64,000 bases of DNA from Candidatus Melainabacteria bacterium. Lineage in GTDB: Bacteria; Cyanobacteriota; Vampirovibrionia; LMEP-6097. The notes under the pieces were generated by a model. That model did not search any database and was not told where the DNA came from. It saw only the letters and a program-made list of their open reading frames with translations. Below are positions 8,657 through 17,504 of this stretch, one piece after another. The translations under genes were made by a program, and so were the position numbers. The stretch is taken from assembly GCA_005110385.1 (NCBI GenBank), contig DUDT01000013.1, positions 1 to 64,000 on the forward strand, read 5' to 3'. Every line of letters starts with the position of its first letter. The stretch's first letter is position 1.

Positions 8657-8690
8657 ATCAAAAAAGAATAATAGCACTAAAATTTATTGA

Positions 8691-8703
8691 TATAATCTTA
8701 TGC
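8691..8703 (+). promoter_or_regulatory. -10 box of gapA, probable leaderless start
   Basis: TATAAT at 8691-8696, then 7 nt, then the gapA ATG at 8704. Normal -10 to start-site spacing puts the RNA 5' end at or next to the A of ATG. No Shine-Dalgarno. On the other strand TATTAT (8673-8668) lies 11 nt before the SPFH gene start, so two promoters diverge within about 50 bp. Confidence 0.55.
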
Positions 8704-9732
8704 ATGACTAAAGTTAAAGTTGGTATTAATGGTTTTGGACGTATTGGGAGAAATGTTTTCCGCGTCCTGAATGAAAATTTTGTTGATCAAATAGACGTGC
8801 TCGTTATTAATGATCCTTTCTCCCCCCCAGAAGCTTCTGCACATTTAATTAAATTCGACAGTACTCTTGGTAGATTTAACGGCGAAGTAACTGCTGACGA
8901 AAACTCTATTACCGTAAATGGTAAAACCACTAAATTTTTAAAAGAGAAAGACTTAGCTGCTCTTAACTGGGCTAAGCACGGCGTAGATATAGTCCTAGAA
9001 TGTTCTGGTGTATTCACTGACGCAGAAAAAGCTAAAACACATTTAGCTGGTGGTGCTAAAAAAGTTCTTATCTCTGCTCCAGCGAAAAATGAAGATATTA
9101 CTATTGTTCTTGGCGTTAATGAAGATAAATATGATCCATCTAAGCATCACATCATCTCTAATGCCAGCTGCACTACTAACTGCTTAGCACCTTTTACTAA
9201 AGTTATAGATGATAATTTTAAAGTTCTAAGCGGCATGATGACTACTATTCACGCTTATACTTCAGATCAGAAATTATTAGATAACGCTCACTCAGATCCA
9301 AGAAGATCTAGAGCAGCAGCTGTATCTATGATCCCTACTACTACTGGTGCAGCGAAAGCTATTGGTTTAGTTCTTCCTCATTTAGCTGGTAAATTAAATG
9401 GCTATGCGATGAGAGTTCCTACTCCTAACGTATCTGTAGTAGACGTGGTCTTCACTTTAGAAAAATCAGTTACTAAAGAAGAAATAAATGCTGTACTTAA
9501 AAAAGCTGCTCAGACTAACCTTAAAGGTATTCTTGATTACACAGATGAGCCTCTAGTATCTATCGATTTTAAAGGTGATGCTCATTCATCTATCATTGAT
9601 GGCGATATGACTATGGTAGTAGCGGAGAAACAAGTTAAAATCCTTTCTTGGTACGATAATGAATACGGTTACTCTAACAGATTATGTGATTTAGCTGTAT
9701 TGGTGGGTAATAAGCTGCCAGTGGCTGTGTAG
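8704..9732 (+). CDS. gapA: Glyceraldehyde-3-phosphate dehydrogenase, type I
   Basis: NAD(P)-dependent glycolytic/gluconeogenic enzyme of the cytosol. 342 residues from ATG 8704 (MTKVKVGINGFGRIGRNVFR). Rossmann GxGxxG at 9-14, catalytic cysteine in SNASCTTNCLAP, and the C-terminal SWYDNEYGYSNR are all present. An upstream in-frame ATG at 8620 would lie inside the divergent gene and the promoter, so it is rejected. A strong terminator follows at 9765-9808. Whether it prefers NAD or NADP cannot be told by eye. Confidence 0.97.
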   Translation: MTKVKVGINGFGRIGRNVFRVLNENFVDQIDVLVINDPFSPPEASAHLIKFDSTLGRFNGEVTADENSITVNGKTTKFLKEKDLAALNWAKHGVDIVLECSGVFTDAEKAKTHLAGGAKKVLISAPAKNEDITIVLGVNEDKYDPSKHHIISNASCTTNCLAPFTKVIDDNFKVLSGMMTTIHAYTSDQKLLDNAHSDPRRSRAAAVSMIPTTTGAAKAIGLVLPHLAGKLNGYAMRVPTPNVSVVDVVFTLEKSVTKEEINAVLKKAAQTNLKGILDYTDEPLVSIDFKGDAHSSIIDGDMTMVVAEKQVKILSWYDNEYGYSNRLCDLAVLVGNKLPVAV

Positions 9733-9764
9733 TTTTTATAGAACTGTTTCTAAAAATTTCAATT

Positions 9765-9808
9765 AAAACAAAAAGTCCCTTAATTTTACTCAAGGGACTT
9801 TTTGTTTT
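9765..9808. terminator. Terminator after gapA
   Basis: Perfect 17-bp inverted repeat (AAAACAAAAAGTCCCTT and its complement) around a 10-nt loop, with T-runs on both sides. Could terminate in both directions, but only gapA faces it. Confidence 0.9.
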
Positions 9809-9889
9809 GAAAGAGGCTGAGTTATAAACTTAAATATTATTCCTCAAAAAGAGGCATAATATGAGCTATAAGGTAGTAATTTATAACTC

Positions 9890-10996
9890 ATGAAATGGAA
9901 CTGGCAGAAAAAAGATTGGCCTGATTTTAAGTATGACGCAAGTCTGCTAGAGAAGTACGAAGATGAATTTCTACATAAGTCTGGTATTTTCCTAGGCACC
10001 TTAAAACATATTCAGAATGAAGAGAAAATAGATTTAAAGATAGATATAATCTGCGAAGAAGCCTACAGAACATCTTTAATTGAAGGGGAGTTTTTAAATA
10101 GAGAGAGTATACAGTCGTCTATTAAAAGAAATTTTGGTATTTCAGTTACAGATATAAAAAAAATCCCCAATGCAGAAGCTGGACTCGCTGAAATGATGCT
10201 AGATCTATATGATAATTTTTCACACCCCATCTCTAAAAAAAGCCTTGGTAAGTGGAATTCTTTAATTCTTGATGGTATAAATTCTAAAATTAAAACTAGA
10301 TCATTTAGAAAGGATACAGAGCCGATGCAAGTTATTTCAGGTTCAGTATACAGACCTAAAATACATTTTGAAGCACCCCCCTCAGAAACTTTAGAGAATG
10401 AAATGAAAAACTTTATTCAGTGGTTTAATAATTCAAAACCGAATAACAAGCGTCCTTTGAAAACCTTAACTAGAGCTGGACTAGCTCATCTCTATTTCGT
10501 TTGCATACATCCATTTGATGATGGTAATGGACGAATAGCTAGAGCTCTTGCAGAGAAAGCTTTATCTCAAGGATTAGGTGAGGCTAGTTTAATATCATTA
10601 TCACAAGTGATAGAAAAGCATCGAAAGCAATACTATGCTATATTAGATGCCTCTAATCGAGATCTTGAGGTCACGGATTGGTTAGAATACTTCTCTAAAA
10701 CAACATTAGAAGCTTTAGAATTAAGCCAAAAATCTATAGAATTCTCTTTAAAAAAAGGGGAGTTTTACAGACTTTACGAAAACAAGCTAAACCTAAGGCA
10801 GGAAAAGGTTATCCACAGAATCTTCAAAGAAGGAATTCAAGGTTTTAAAGGCGGCTTAAGTGCAGAAAATTATATCTCTATTACTAAAACCTCTAGGGCT
10901 ACGGCTACTAGAGACTTGCAAGAATTAGTCGAAATGGGGGTTTTAGTTAAGACTGGTAATTTAAAAGGGACTCGTTATTATTTGAGTTTGGAGTGA
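9890..10996 (+). CDS. Fic-domain protein (probable AMPylase) with winged-helix C-terminus
   Basis: 368 residues. The Fic core has the catalytic loop HPFDDGNGRIARAL (about 204-217), expected to transfer AMP to a target hydroxyl. An inhibitory motif TSLIEGE (about 63-69, S/TxxxE[G/N]) lies N-terminal of the Fic core, so this is a class II Fic with built-in inhibition. The N-terminus (WNWQKKDWPDFKY) resembles the DUF4172 domain commonly seen in such proteins. The C-terminal 60 residues (TSRATATRDLQELVEMGVL) look like a winged helix. It stands alone between the gapA terminator and a transporter, with no adjacent antitoxin. Targets unknown; it may act on its own expression or on a host or self protein. 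Confidence 0.9.
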   Translation: MKWNWQKKDWPDFKYDASLLEKYEDEFLHKSGIFLGTLKHIQNEEKIDLKIDIICEEAYRTSLIEGEFLNRESIQSSIKRNFGISVTDIKKIPNAEAGLAEMMLDLYDNFSHPISKKSLGKWNSLILDGINSKIKTRSFRKDTEPMQVISGSVYRPKIHFEAPPSETLENEMKNFIQWFNNSKPNNKRPLKTLTRAGLAHLYFVCIHPFDDGNGRIARALAEKALSQGLGEASLISLSQVIEKHRKQYYAILDASNRDLEVTDWLEYFSKTTLEALELSQKSIEFSLKKGEFYRLYENKLNLRQEKVIHRIFKEGIQGFKGGLSAENYISITKTSRATATRDLQELVEMGVLVKTGNLKGTRYYLSLE

Positions 10997-11185
10997 ATTT
11001 TATTCAATTCCGTACGCACTGCGTGCAGAATTAAGTTGGAATATTAATTTTAATGTTCATTGTTGACCGCCCACATTACTCTATTCTTTATATAGCTTGA
11101 TATAGAACAGAAGAAAACTTAAAGCATAAAAAATAAGCTAATATCAAGCAATAAGAGACTGTAAAAATTTCACTAAAGCCCTAAC

Positions 11186-12094
11186 TTGATCCCAATTAAC
11201 ACCTTCTATCTAATCAGCATTATCGGCTGCCTCTGGGTCGCCTACGATTTCGTACGTAAAATATTACTGAAAAGAATAAAACCCTTACCTTTAGTCATTT
11301 TCCTGGAATTTGGTCAAGCAGTAATTTATCTCAGCTACGGCTATCTCTCTCAGCAACTAATTTATAGTCATGGATATATTTTCCCAGGCTTGATGACTGC
11401 TGGCTTCGCCTCACTAGGAACTTTCCTGCTAACTAAAGCCATCTCTATTTCGCCACTCAGCAGTGTCATTCCTTTCCTTTCTTTCCTGCCTTTTTTCACG
11501 GTAATATTCGGCAGCTTGATATTAAAGGAAAACCTTTCTCAGATTCAATTTTCAGGATTAATCCTTTTAGTTTTAGCCTCTTTTATAATTAATTATCAGG
11601 GTAAAAAAGTAAACTCTATTCTAGGATTATTTAAAACCCTCTACCAAGATCTCACTCACGAAAAGGGCTGCGTCCTAGTTATTATTACTTCTCTTCTCTG
11701 GGCTTTCGCTATACCCTTTGATAAGCTTGCTATGCAAGCTACGAACCCGATCTCTCACGCTCTTTATCACGCACTACTCTGCGGAACTATATTTAGCATA
11801 GCTCGTTTTTTTTCGAAGACCTGTCCTTGGGGCGATACTAAATTTTTCGCAGTAGAGTTGCAAGGCACCTACTGGTTTCTATTATTAGGTATAATAAACG
11901 CTTCATTTGCCATGGTGTTACAGTTTATGGCTTATCAAATTTCTTACATAGGTTTAGTGGAAGCTGGTAAGCGAGCAGTTTCCCTAGTCTCTAATTTATT
12001 TATCGGTGCTTTGATTTTTAAAGAGCCTGTAAATAAATTTAAATTTTTAGGCACTCTGCTAATTTTAATAGCTACTATTTTGATTTTAAATTAA
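11186..12094 (+). CDS. EamA/DMT-family transporter
   Basis: 302 residues with about ten hydrophobic segments and a two-fold internal repeat, typical of EamA drug/metabolite exporters. The end of the first half carries the family pattern PLSSVIPFLSFLPFFTVIFG and GSLILKENLSQIQFSGLILL; the second half matches it with GALIFKEPVNKFKFLGTLLI. The start used is TTG 11186 (IPINTFYLISIIGCLW is already the first helix); no Shine-Dalgarno is obvious. Substrate unknown. The DUF3748 gene follows 19 bp downstream, so they may be co-transcribed. Confidence 0.8.
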   Translation: MIPINTFYLISIIGCLWVAYDFVRKILLKRIKPLPLVIFLEFGQAVIYLSYGYLSQQLIYSHGYIFPGLMTAGFASLGTFLLTKAISISPLSSVIPFLSFLPFFTVIFGSLILKENLSQIQFSGLILLVLASFIINYQGKKVNSILGLFKTLYQDLTHEKGCVLVIITSLLWAFAIPFDKLAMQATNPISHALYHALLCGTIFSIARFFSKTCPWGDTKFFAVELQGTYWFLLLGIINASFAMVLQFMAYQISYIGLVEAGKRAVSLVSNLFIGALIFKEPVNKFKFLGTLLILIATILILN

Positions 12095-12113
12095 CAGCAC
12101 TTCATAAAAAACA

Positions 12114-13682
12114 ATGTACGAAATACCATTAACAAACGGAAAGCACGGTCACACCCTAAACGCCACACAAGTTTTCTCCCCAGATGGCAAATGGCTAGTC
12201 TTCGACACCCGCAATGATGACACTCATATAAGCCGTACTGAGAGCATCTGTAAGTTAAATATTGCAACTAAAGAAATTGTAGAGCTGTATAAAACTAAAA
12301 ATCAAAGTATGCATGGACCTGGGGTAGGGGCAGCAGCTTGGAACCCTGTTAATGACCAGATTATTTTCATTCACGGTCTTTTAAATTGTGATAAGGAAAA
12401 GCCCTACAGCTTGACTAGAAGGTTTGGAGCCATTACTGCAGGGAATCATGAGGCAGGCGAAAACGCAGAAATTGGAGTTCGGCAGCAGTGTTATCATGCG
12501 GAAGGAAGGAATATTCAAGAACCACTTACCAAAGGAGCTTTAAGAGGTGGAACCCATGCCCACACTTGGAGTGCTGATGGCAAGTGGATTAGCTTTACTT
12601 ATAACGATTATCTTATGGAATGTTTAGAAAAAACTTCTTCAAGTGAAAGAAAAGACTTGAGGACTATCGGCGTGATGAGGATGGTAGAGAATATTCATGA
12701 GGATCATGAGACAGGCGAAAACGCAGAAATTAGAGTTCGGTCAATAAACCTTAAAGGCACTGTTGCCGAACGTGCAAGTTCAAGGCTGAGGAGGACGAAT
12801 GACCGCAGTGTACTCAAGGTACATGAGGATCATGAGGACGACGAAAACGCAGAAATTGGAGTTCGGCAGCAGTGCCCTGCAGAGAATTTCAGAGGAACTT
12901 ACTTCGCGGTAGTCGCAGCTAAAGTTACAGAAAATCCTAAATTCGGCAGTGATGAAATAGAGCGAGCTTTCGATGAGTGCTGGCTAGGTAAAAACGGTTA
13001 CACGAAAGACGATAGCACTGTCCAGAATGGTTCACAGCAGACACGAGCCATAGCCTTTCAAGGAAATGTCCGTTCACTAGATGGAACTTTAGTTACAGAA
13101 GTTTTTATAGCAGATATTCCAAGTGATATAACTCAATCACTTACAGCTAAGCCACTGGAGGGGACCTTGGATACGAGACCTAATGTGCCAGCAGGTTTAA
13201 TGCAAAGAAGAATTACTTTTACTACAGAAAGAAAACACCCTGGGCTTCAAGGACCACGTTTCAGGTTGCGCAGTTCAGCAGACGGAAACCTTATTTATTT
13301 CCTTATGAAAGATGATAATGGTATCGTTCAAATCTACTCAGTAAGCAGTGCTAAAAATACTAAAAATACAATCACAAATCAGTCTCTTAAACAAATAACA
13401 AATTTCAAATACTCTGTTCAGTCACAATTCAATCTCAGCCCTGATGATAAATTTCTTTCAGTGGTGTCTAATAATCAGATATATTTAGTTAAAGCGCAAG
13501 ATGGTAGTACTACTAGCGTTAGCGAGAGATACAGCGAAAAAGAAGCGCCAATTAATGGCTTACACTGGAGTCCAGACGGTAAAAGCTTAATTTATAATCG
13601 CTATGTTCTCATCGAAAACGACTACTATATTCAAATTTTCAAAAGACTAATCAACGATAAAACCACCGAATCTCTGGATTAG
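12114..13682 (+). CDS. DUF3748 (YidR-like) propeller protein with three repeat-derived inserts
   Basis: 522 residues. Start and blocks HGHTLNATQVFSPDGKWLVF, SLTRRFGAIT, GGTHAHTWSADGKWISFTYN and FRGTYFAVVAAKVTENPKFG match the YidR/DUF3748 family, a predicted TolB-like beta-propeller whose function is not established. Three pieces of the palindromic element are translated in frame: about residues 110-127 (AGENAEIGVRQQC), 193-210 (HEDHETGENAEIRV) and 215-255 (full copy). All fall between conserved blocks, in loops. The 3' end overlaps miaA tail-to-tail by 32 bp. Family call fairly sure; biological role not inferable. Confidence 0.8.
   Translation: MYEIPLTNGKHGHTLNATQVFSPDGKWLVFDTRNDDTHISRTESICKLNIATKEIVELYKTKNQSMHGPGVGAAAWNPVNDQIIFIHGLLNCDKEKPYSLTRRFGAITAGNHEAGENAEIGVRQQCYHAEGRNIQEPLTKGALRGGTHAHTWSADGKWISFTYNDYLMECLEKTSSSERKDLRTIGVMRMVENIHEDHETGENAEIRVRSINLKGTVAERASSRLRRTNDRSVLKVHEDHEDDENAEIGVRQQCPAENFRGTYFAVVAAKVTENPKFGSDEIERAFDECWLGKNGYTKDDSTVQNGSQQTRAIAFQGNVRSLDGTLVTEVFIADIPSDITQSLTAKPLEGTLDTRPNVPAGLMQRRITFTTERKHPGLQGPRFRLRSSADGNLIYFLMKDDNGIVQIYSVSSAKNTKNTITNQSLKQITNFKYSVQSQFNLSPDDKFLSVVSNNQIYLVKAQDGSTTSVSERYSEKEAPINGLHWSPDGKSLIYNRYVLIENDYYIQIFKRLINDKTTESLD
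12447..12490 (+). repeat. Partial palindromic element, first insert in the DUF3748 gene
   Basis: About 44 bp: CATGAGGCAGGCGAAAACGC, then AGAAATTGGAGTTCGGCAGCAGTG. Right half of the element including its complete right arm, with the left arm missing. Encodes HEAGENAEIGVRQQC in the DUF3748 frame. Confidence 0.85.
12693..12740 (+). repeat. Partial palindromic element, second insert in the DUF3748 gene
   Basis: Core half CATGAGGATCATGAGACAGG followed by CGAAAACGCAGAAATTAGAG, encoding HEDHETGENAEIRV. It ends 16 bp before the full copy begins, so two insertions sit almost side by side. Confidence 0.85.
12756..12876 (+). repeat. Full-length palindromic element (121 bp), third insert in the DUF3748 gene
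   Basis: Left arm GGCACTGTTGCCGAAC (12756-12771) pairs with right arm GTTCGGCAGCAGTGCC (12861-12876), 15 of 16 positions Watson-Crick and one G-U. The core encodes AERASSRLRRTNDRSVLKVH and EDHEDDENAEIGVRQQC without a stop. Same length as the gltX copy, with different arm sequences. Confidence 0.92.
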
Positions 13683-14553
13683 CTCTAAACCAAGTCATCT
13701 GCCTCTTTGCATACCTTCTAGTTCTTAACTGTATTTGGTTTATAGCTTCATCTAGACTTAGAATCCCTGAAAGATAATCAGCGACCTCTCTATAACCGAT
13801 AGTGCTATCTATAGCCTTTACTCTGCCGTATTTATTAATTAAAGCCTTAACTTCATCAACCAAACCACACGTTATCATACGTAAAACCCTTGCATTGATT
13901 AGATCATAAAGATCTTCTCGCCTCTTAAAATCTAAACCTACGTAGAGAGAATCATAGCGAGGTTCTTGGCTTTTAGTTCTCAGCTCACTTAAAGGCTTTC
14001 CAGTCTTAATAACTAACTCTAAAGCTCTAATCACCCGTACTTTATTCTGAATATCTATTAAGGCTAAAGCACCTGAATCCTTTTCTTGAAGCATTAATAA
14101 CAGCTCGTCTAAAGATTTTTGATTAAGCTCATCTCTTAAAGCTTGATTAGTATTCACTGCAGGCATTTTTAAATTTTCTAAAGCAGCTTTAATATATAGA
14201 CCAGTACCACCCACTACTATAATTTTCCTTTCTAAATCTAGATTCCATATGTTTTTGACTACATTATCAAAATCTTTTTGATAATCACCAGCCGAATAAG
14301 CTTCTGTCATCGATTTAAGATTTAGCAAATGATGCCTTACTTTACTCAATTCATCTGAAGAAGGCTTAGCCGTACCTATATCCATTTCCTTAAAAATTAG
14401 GCGACTATCAGCATTAATAATCTCTGTCTTAAATTTTCCTGCAAGCTCTATAGCTATATCAGTTTTCCCAGTACAGGTAGGTCCAACAATTGTAATTAGC
14501 TTTTTTGAGCTAGTATCAATATAATTTAGAATTGAGTCTGTAATTAATGCCAT
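13651..14553 (-). CDS. miaA: tRNA dimethylallyltransferase
   Basis: Adds dimethylallyl to A37 of tRNAs reading UNN codons. 300 residues, usual length. Walker A-like GPTCTGKTDIA (24-34), NADSRLIFKEMDIGTAKPS (about 47-65), VVGGTGLYIKAAL (about 114-126) and the C-terminal RTRRYAKRQMTWFR are all characteristic. GGGAGG lies 11 nt before the ATG. The start is head-to-head with the 7TM-HD gene: ATG and CAT share the 7-bp sequence ATGCCAT. The 3' end overlaps the DUF3748 gene. Confidence 0.96.
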   Translation of the reverse strand: MALITDSILNYIDTSSKKLITIVGPTCTGKTDIAIELAGKFKTEIINADSRLIFKEMDIGTAKPSSDELSKVRHHLLNLKSMTEAYSAGDYQKDFDNVVKNIWNLDLERKIIVVGGTGLYIKAALENLKMPAVNTNQALRDELNQKSLDELLLMLQEKDSGALALIDIQNKVRVIRALELVIKTGKPLSELRTKSQEPRYDSLYVGLDFKRREDLYDLINARVLRMITCGLVDEVKALINKYGRVKAIDSTIGYREVADYLSGILSLDEAINQIQLRTRRYAKRQMTWFRANPEIRWFYR

Positions 14554-16823
14554 TAAAACAAAACCTCCCTAGCCTTTTTTTCAAAGTATTGATTATACTG
14601 CTTGGTTCATTAATTTTCACCTCACTAGTAGGTGTAAGATCTTGGTATAAGCCATTACTTTCAATAAAAGAAGTAAGCCCCGTAAGTGTAGTTTTAGAAA
14701 AAGGTGCAAGAGTTCTTGATGAAGTAGCCACAAACCAGCTTAAAGAAGAAACTAAGACTAAATCCATCTATAACCTTAACAATCAAGAGGTTTTAACTGT
14801 AGATGATACAGCAACCCAAAGAAGTCTAGAAGAGTTGAAGACTTATGTAAAAGTCATACAAGCAACATTAAGTGGACAAAAATCTTATGAGATGCCGATT
14901 ATAAACAGGATTGGTCTTCATATGCAGACAACTTTAATACAATTAAATGATCATAAGTTTAAAGAAATTCAAGCGTTCCTTGATGGTAATGCCTCTGCTG
15001 GTGAATTTATCAATTCAGATTATGAAAAAATAGTTCTTGCGATTAGTAATCTAAGTAGCTTTGAAAAAAATTACTTTTTAAAAGAGATAGAACATTTCCG
15101 CCTTGAATTTAAAAATGAAAAAAAAGTAATTAAAAATCTTGGTACCAATTTTTTCCTTGACCTACAAAAAATAACAGATAAGAAAGAATTTCTTTATAGA
15201 CTTTTCATCGTACAGAAAAAACTTTTAAATATAGGCATAGTAAATGGTCTCCCTAAATCCAAGATTACCAAAAATATAGAGATACTCTTTCCAAACTTAA
15301 AAGGCCTAGAACTTGATTTAACTAAAAAAATTATTCTTAGTACCACCAGCCCTAATATAAAAATAGACTGGAAAAAAGTTGAAGATCTTGAAAATCGAGC
15401 CCTAGCCTCAGTTTCAGATATTTACGTAAAATTACCGATAGGAACAGTTTTAGCTGAAAAAGGTAAAAAAATCTCAGAGAAAAACTATTACTATATGAAA
15501 AATTTAAACCTACTCAGACCAGAAGCTGACTGGAGTTTAGAAATAAAATATCTCTGCATCGTCTATATAGCCGTATTTTTAATGAGCCTGTATATTTTCT
15601 TAATAGAGAAGAGGAAATACAGTGTCCAACGACTCGCCATGATCTTCACAGTAGTACTTGGCTCTCAGGCAGTGATATCTGCTATTTCTTTATGGGGGAT
15701 AAATAAACTAGCGATAGTTCCCATTGCTCTAGTACCGATATTATTAACCGTCTTTTATCTACCTAAACTTGCTCTATTTAGTTCGCTACTAATGAACTTT
15801 TTCCTAATGTATAGCTTTGATTTGAATTTCTGGCAAGTTTTACCTCTTTTAGCTGGTTCTATTTATGCGATATATCTAACCAAACACTCTCATCAAAGAG
15901 AAGACTTAGCTAACGCTGGTACCAAAATTGCTCTCTGTCAGGGTTTAGTATTCTTATTCTCGGTCTTAATAGCTGTAAAGAACTTTAGTGTAAGTACAGT
16001 TCTTGTCATCACAGCATTATATGCTTTAAGTGGAATCCTCTCTGGGCTTATAGCTTTAGCTGTATTACCTTACCTAGAATTCACATTCAGGTTGTTAACA
16101 CCATTTCGCCTCTCTGAATTATCTAATCCGAATCAAACACTACTCAAGAAACTCAAAGAAGAAGCACCTGGTACTTATGAGCATTCTCTAAATGTCTCTC
16201 GATACGCCGAAGAAGCATCTAATGCTATAGGAGCTAATACTGAATTAATTAGAGTTGGATTGCTTTATCACGATATTGGTAAAACTTACAATCCCGACTA
16301 TTTTATAGAAAACAACCTCGGCAAACCTAATCCCCATACGACATTAGATGATCCTAAAAAATCAGCTGAAATAATTATCGCTCACGTACCAGAAGGAATT
16401 AAACTTGCTAAAAAACACAAATTACCAGAGGCCATTATCGACTTCATTCCTATGCACCAAGGAACTACTGTAACTAATTATTTCTACGTAAAAGCTTTAG
16501 AAAAATATGGGAAATCCAGTATCAATATAATGGATTTTAAATACCCAGGCCCCGTTCCTAACTCTAGAGAAGCTGGTATCGCGATGATTGCAGATTCTGC
16601 TGAAGCCGCATTGAAAAGTGAAAAAGAACTTAATAGTGAAAATGATGTTAGGGAAAAAATCTCTAAAATCATCAGTGCTAGAGTTAATGAAGGTGAACTT
16701 CGAAATTCTAATCTAAAACTAGAGGAATTAGAATTAATAAAAGATTCATTTGTAAAAGTTTGGAAAAGCAGAAATCATGACAGAATTAGATACCCTGAGC
16801 AAAGCAAGCCCCCTATTGATTGA
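14547..16823 (+). CDS. 7TM-HD phosphohydrolase (PgpH/YqfF-like)
   Basis: 758 residues. Signal-anchor helix at about 11-32, a long extracytoplasmic region (about 35-325, 7TMR-HDED type), seven hydrophobic segments (about 335-520), then a cytoplasmic HD domain: GTYEHSLNVSRYAEEA, LLYHDIGKTYNPDYF, IIAHVPEGIKLA and MHQGTT supply the metal-binding His/Asp residues. Homologues (PgpH) hydrolyse c-di-AMP, so a c-di-AMP phosphodiesterase role is likely but inferred. The start overlaps the miaA start, and the end overlaps the MBL hydrolase gene by 47 bp. Confidence 0.92.
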   Translation: MPLKQNLPSLFFKVLIILLGSLIFTSLVGVRSWYKPLLSIKEVSPVSVVLEKGARVLDEVATNQLKEETKTKSIYNLNNQEVLTVDDTATQRSLEELKTYVKVIQATLSGQKSYEMPIINRIGLHMQTTLIQLNDHKFKEIQAFLDGNASAGEFINSDYEKIVLAISNLSSFEKNYFLKEIEHFRLEFKNEKKVIKNLGTNFFLDLQKITDKKEFLYRLFIVQKKLLNIGIVNGLPKSKITKNIEILFPNLKGLELDLTKKIILSTTSPNIKIDWKKVEDLENRALASVSDIYVKLPIGTVLAEKGKKISEKNYYYMKNLNLLRPEADWSLEIKYLCIVYIAVFLMSLYIFLIEKRKYSVQRLAMIFTVVLGSQAVISAISLWGINKLAIVPIALVPILLTVFYLPKLALFSSLLMNFFLMYSFDLNFWQVLPLLAGSIYAIYLTKHSHQREDLANAGTKIALCQGLVFLFSVLIAVKNFSVSTVLVITALYALSGILSGLIALAVLPYLEFTFRLLTPFRLSELSNPNQTLLKKLKEEAPGTYEHSLNVSRYAEEASNAIGANTELIRVGLLYHDIGKTYNPDYFIENNLGKPNPHTTLDDPKKSAEIIIAHVPEGIKLAKKHKLPEAIIDFIPMHQGTTVTNYFYVKALEKYGKSSINIMDFKYPGPVPNSREAGIAMIADSAEAALKSEKELNSENDVREKISKIISARVNEGELRNSNLKLEELELIKDSFVKVWKSRNHDRIRYPEQSKPPID

Positions 16824-17445
16824 ACAGTTTGAGTTAGGCCCTATGGCTAATTACATCTATTTCATTGGTGATAAAGAAACTAAAGAAATAGTCGTAGTAG
16901 ATCCAGCTTGGGATGTGAATTTCATTCGTAATAAAGCTAAAGAAGCTGGCTTTAATATTAAAGGAGCTTTAATTACCCATGGTCATCCGGATCATACTAA
17001 CGGTATTAATAAACTTTTGGAAACTCACGATATCCCAGTCTATGTTTCAAAAGAAGAAGCTAGCTTTTATAAACCAATTGGAGAGAATATTGTCGAAGTT
17101 GATGCGACTTTTAATCTAGACATAGGGAATATTCATATAGATTTCTTACATACACCTGGTCACACACCTGGCTCTCAGTGTTTCCTAGTTCAAGGAAATT
17201 TAGTAGCTGGAGATACACTGTTTCTAGATGGCTGTGGCAGATGTGATCTGCCTGGTGGAGATGTCGAAACGATGTTCGATACTATCCATCATAAACTAAT
17301 GAAGTTACCAGACCACACCATGATATTTCCTGGTCATAACTATCATCACTTACATTGCGACGAACTATGTAATCAGAAAAAGACTAATCCATATATGCAA
17401 ATGGATAACCTACATGCCTTTATTAACAGAAGGTTACCAAGATAA
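16777..17445 (+). CDS. MBL-fold hydrolase (glyoxalase II-like)
   Basis: 222 residues. Metallo-beta-lactamase fold with [10 protein letters not shown] (metal ligands, about 68-77), [12 protein letters not shown] (about 127-138), [14 protein letters not shown] and FPGHNYHH near 188-195. The small size without the glyoxalase II C-terminal helical domain fits the YcbL/GloB-like group: hydrolysis of thioesters or similar small substrates in the cytosol. The start lies inside the end of the 7TM-HD gene; a later start at ATG 16843 would still keep the whole fold. Substrate unassigned. Confidence 0.85.
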   Translation: MTELDTLSKASPLLIEQFELGPMANYIYFIGDKETKEIVVVDPAWDVNFIRNKAKEAGFNIKGALITHGHPDHTNGINKLLETHDIPVYVSKEEASFYKPIGENIVEVDATFNLDIGNIHIDFLHTPGHTPGSQCFLVQGNLVAGDTLFLDGCGRCDLPGGDVETMFDTIHHKLMKLPDHTMIFPGHNYHHLHCDELCNQKKTNPYMQMDNLHAFINRRLPR

Positions 17446-17491
17446 AAGAATTTCAACAATCGTCTAATATTATCAGGGGCTGGCCACGTGA

Positions 17492-17504
17492 TAAAATAGC
17501 AGCC
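17492..17504 (+). promoter_or_regulatory. -10 box of cysD, probable leaderless start
   Basis: TAAAAT at 17492-17497, 7 nt, then ATG 17505. No Shine-Dalgarno in between. Same geometry as gapA and ycf23. Confidence 0.45.

Noticed and set aside
8620-8703. Upstream extension of gapA by 28 codons
   Set aside because: It would cross the promoter and the divergent gene start, and GAPDH proteins begin at VKVGINGFGRIG.
9890-10996. Fic-toxin/antitoxin operon
   Set aside because: No small antitoxin gene precedes or follows; the inhibitory motif is inside the Fic protein itself.
11000-11185. RNA gene between the Fic gene and the transporter
   Set aside because: Only a weak hairpin (CGCACTGCGTG region near 11020) without a T-run or tRNA-like fold; nothing else supports an RNA.
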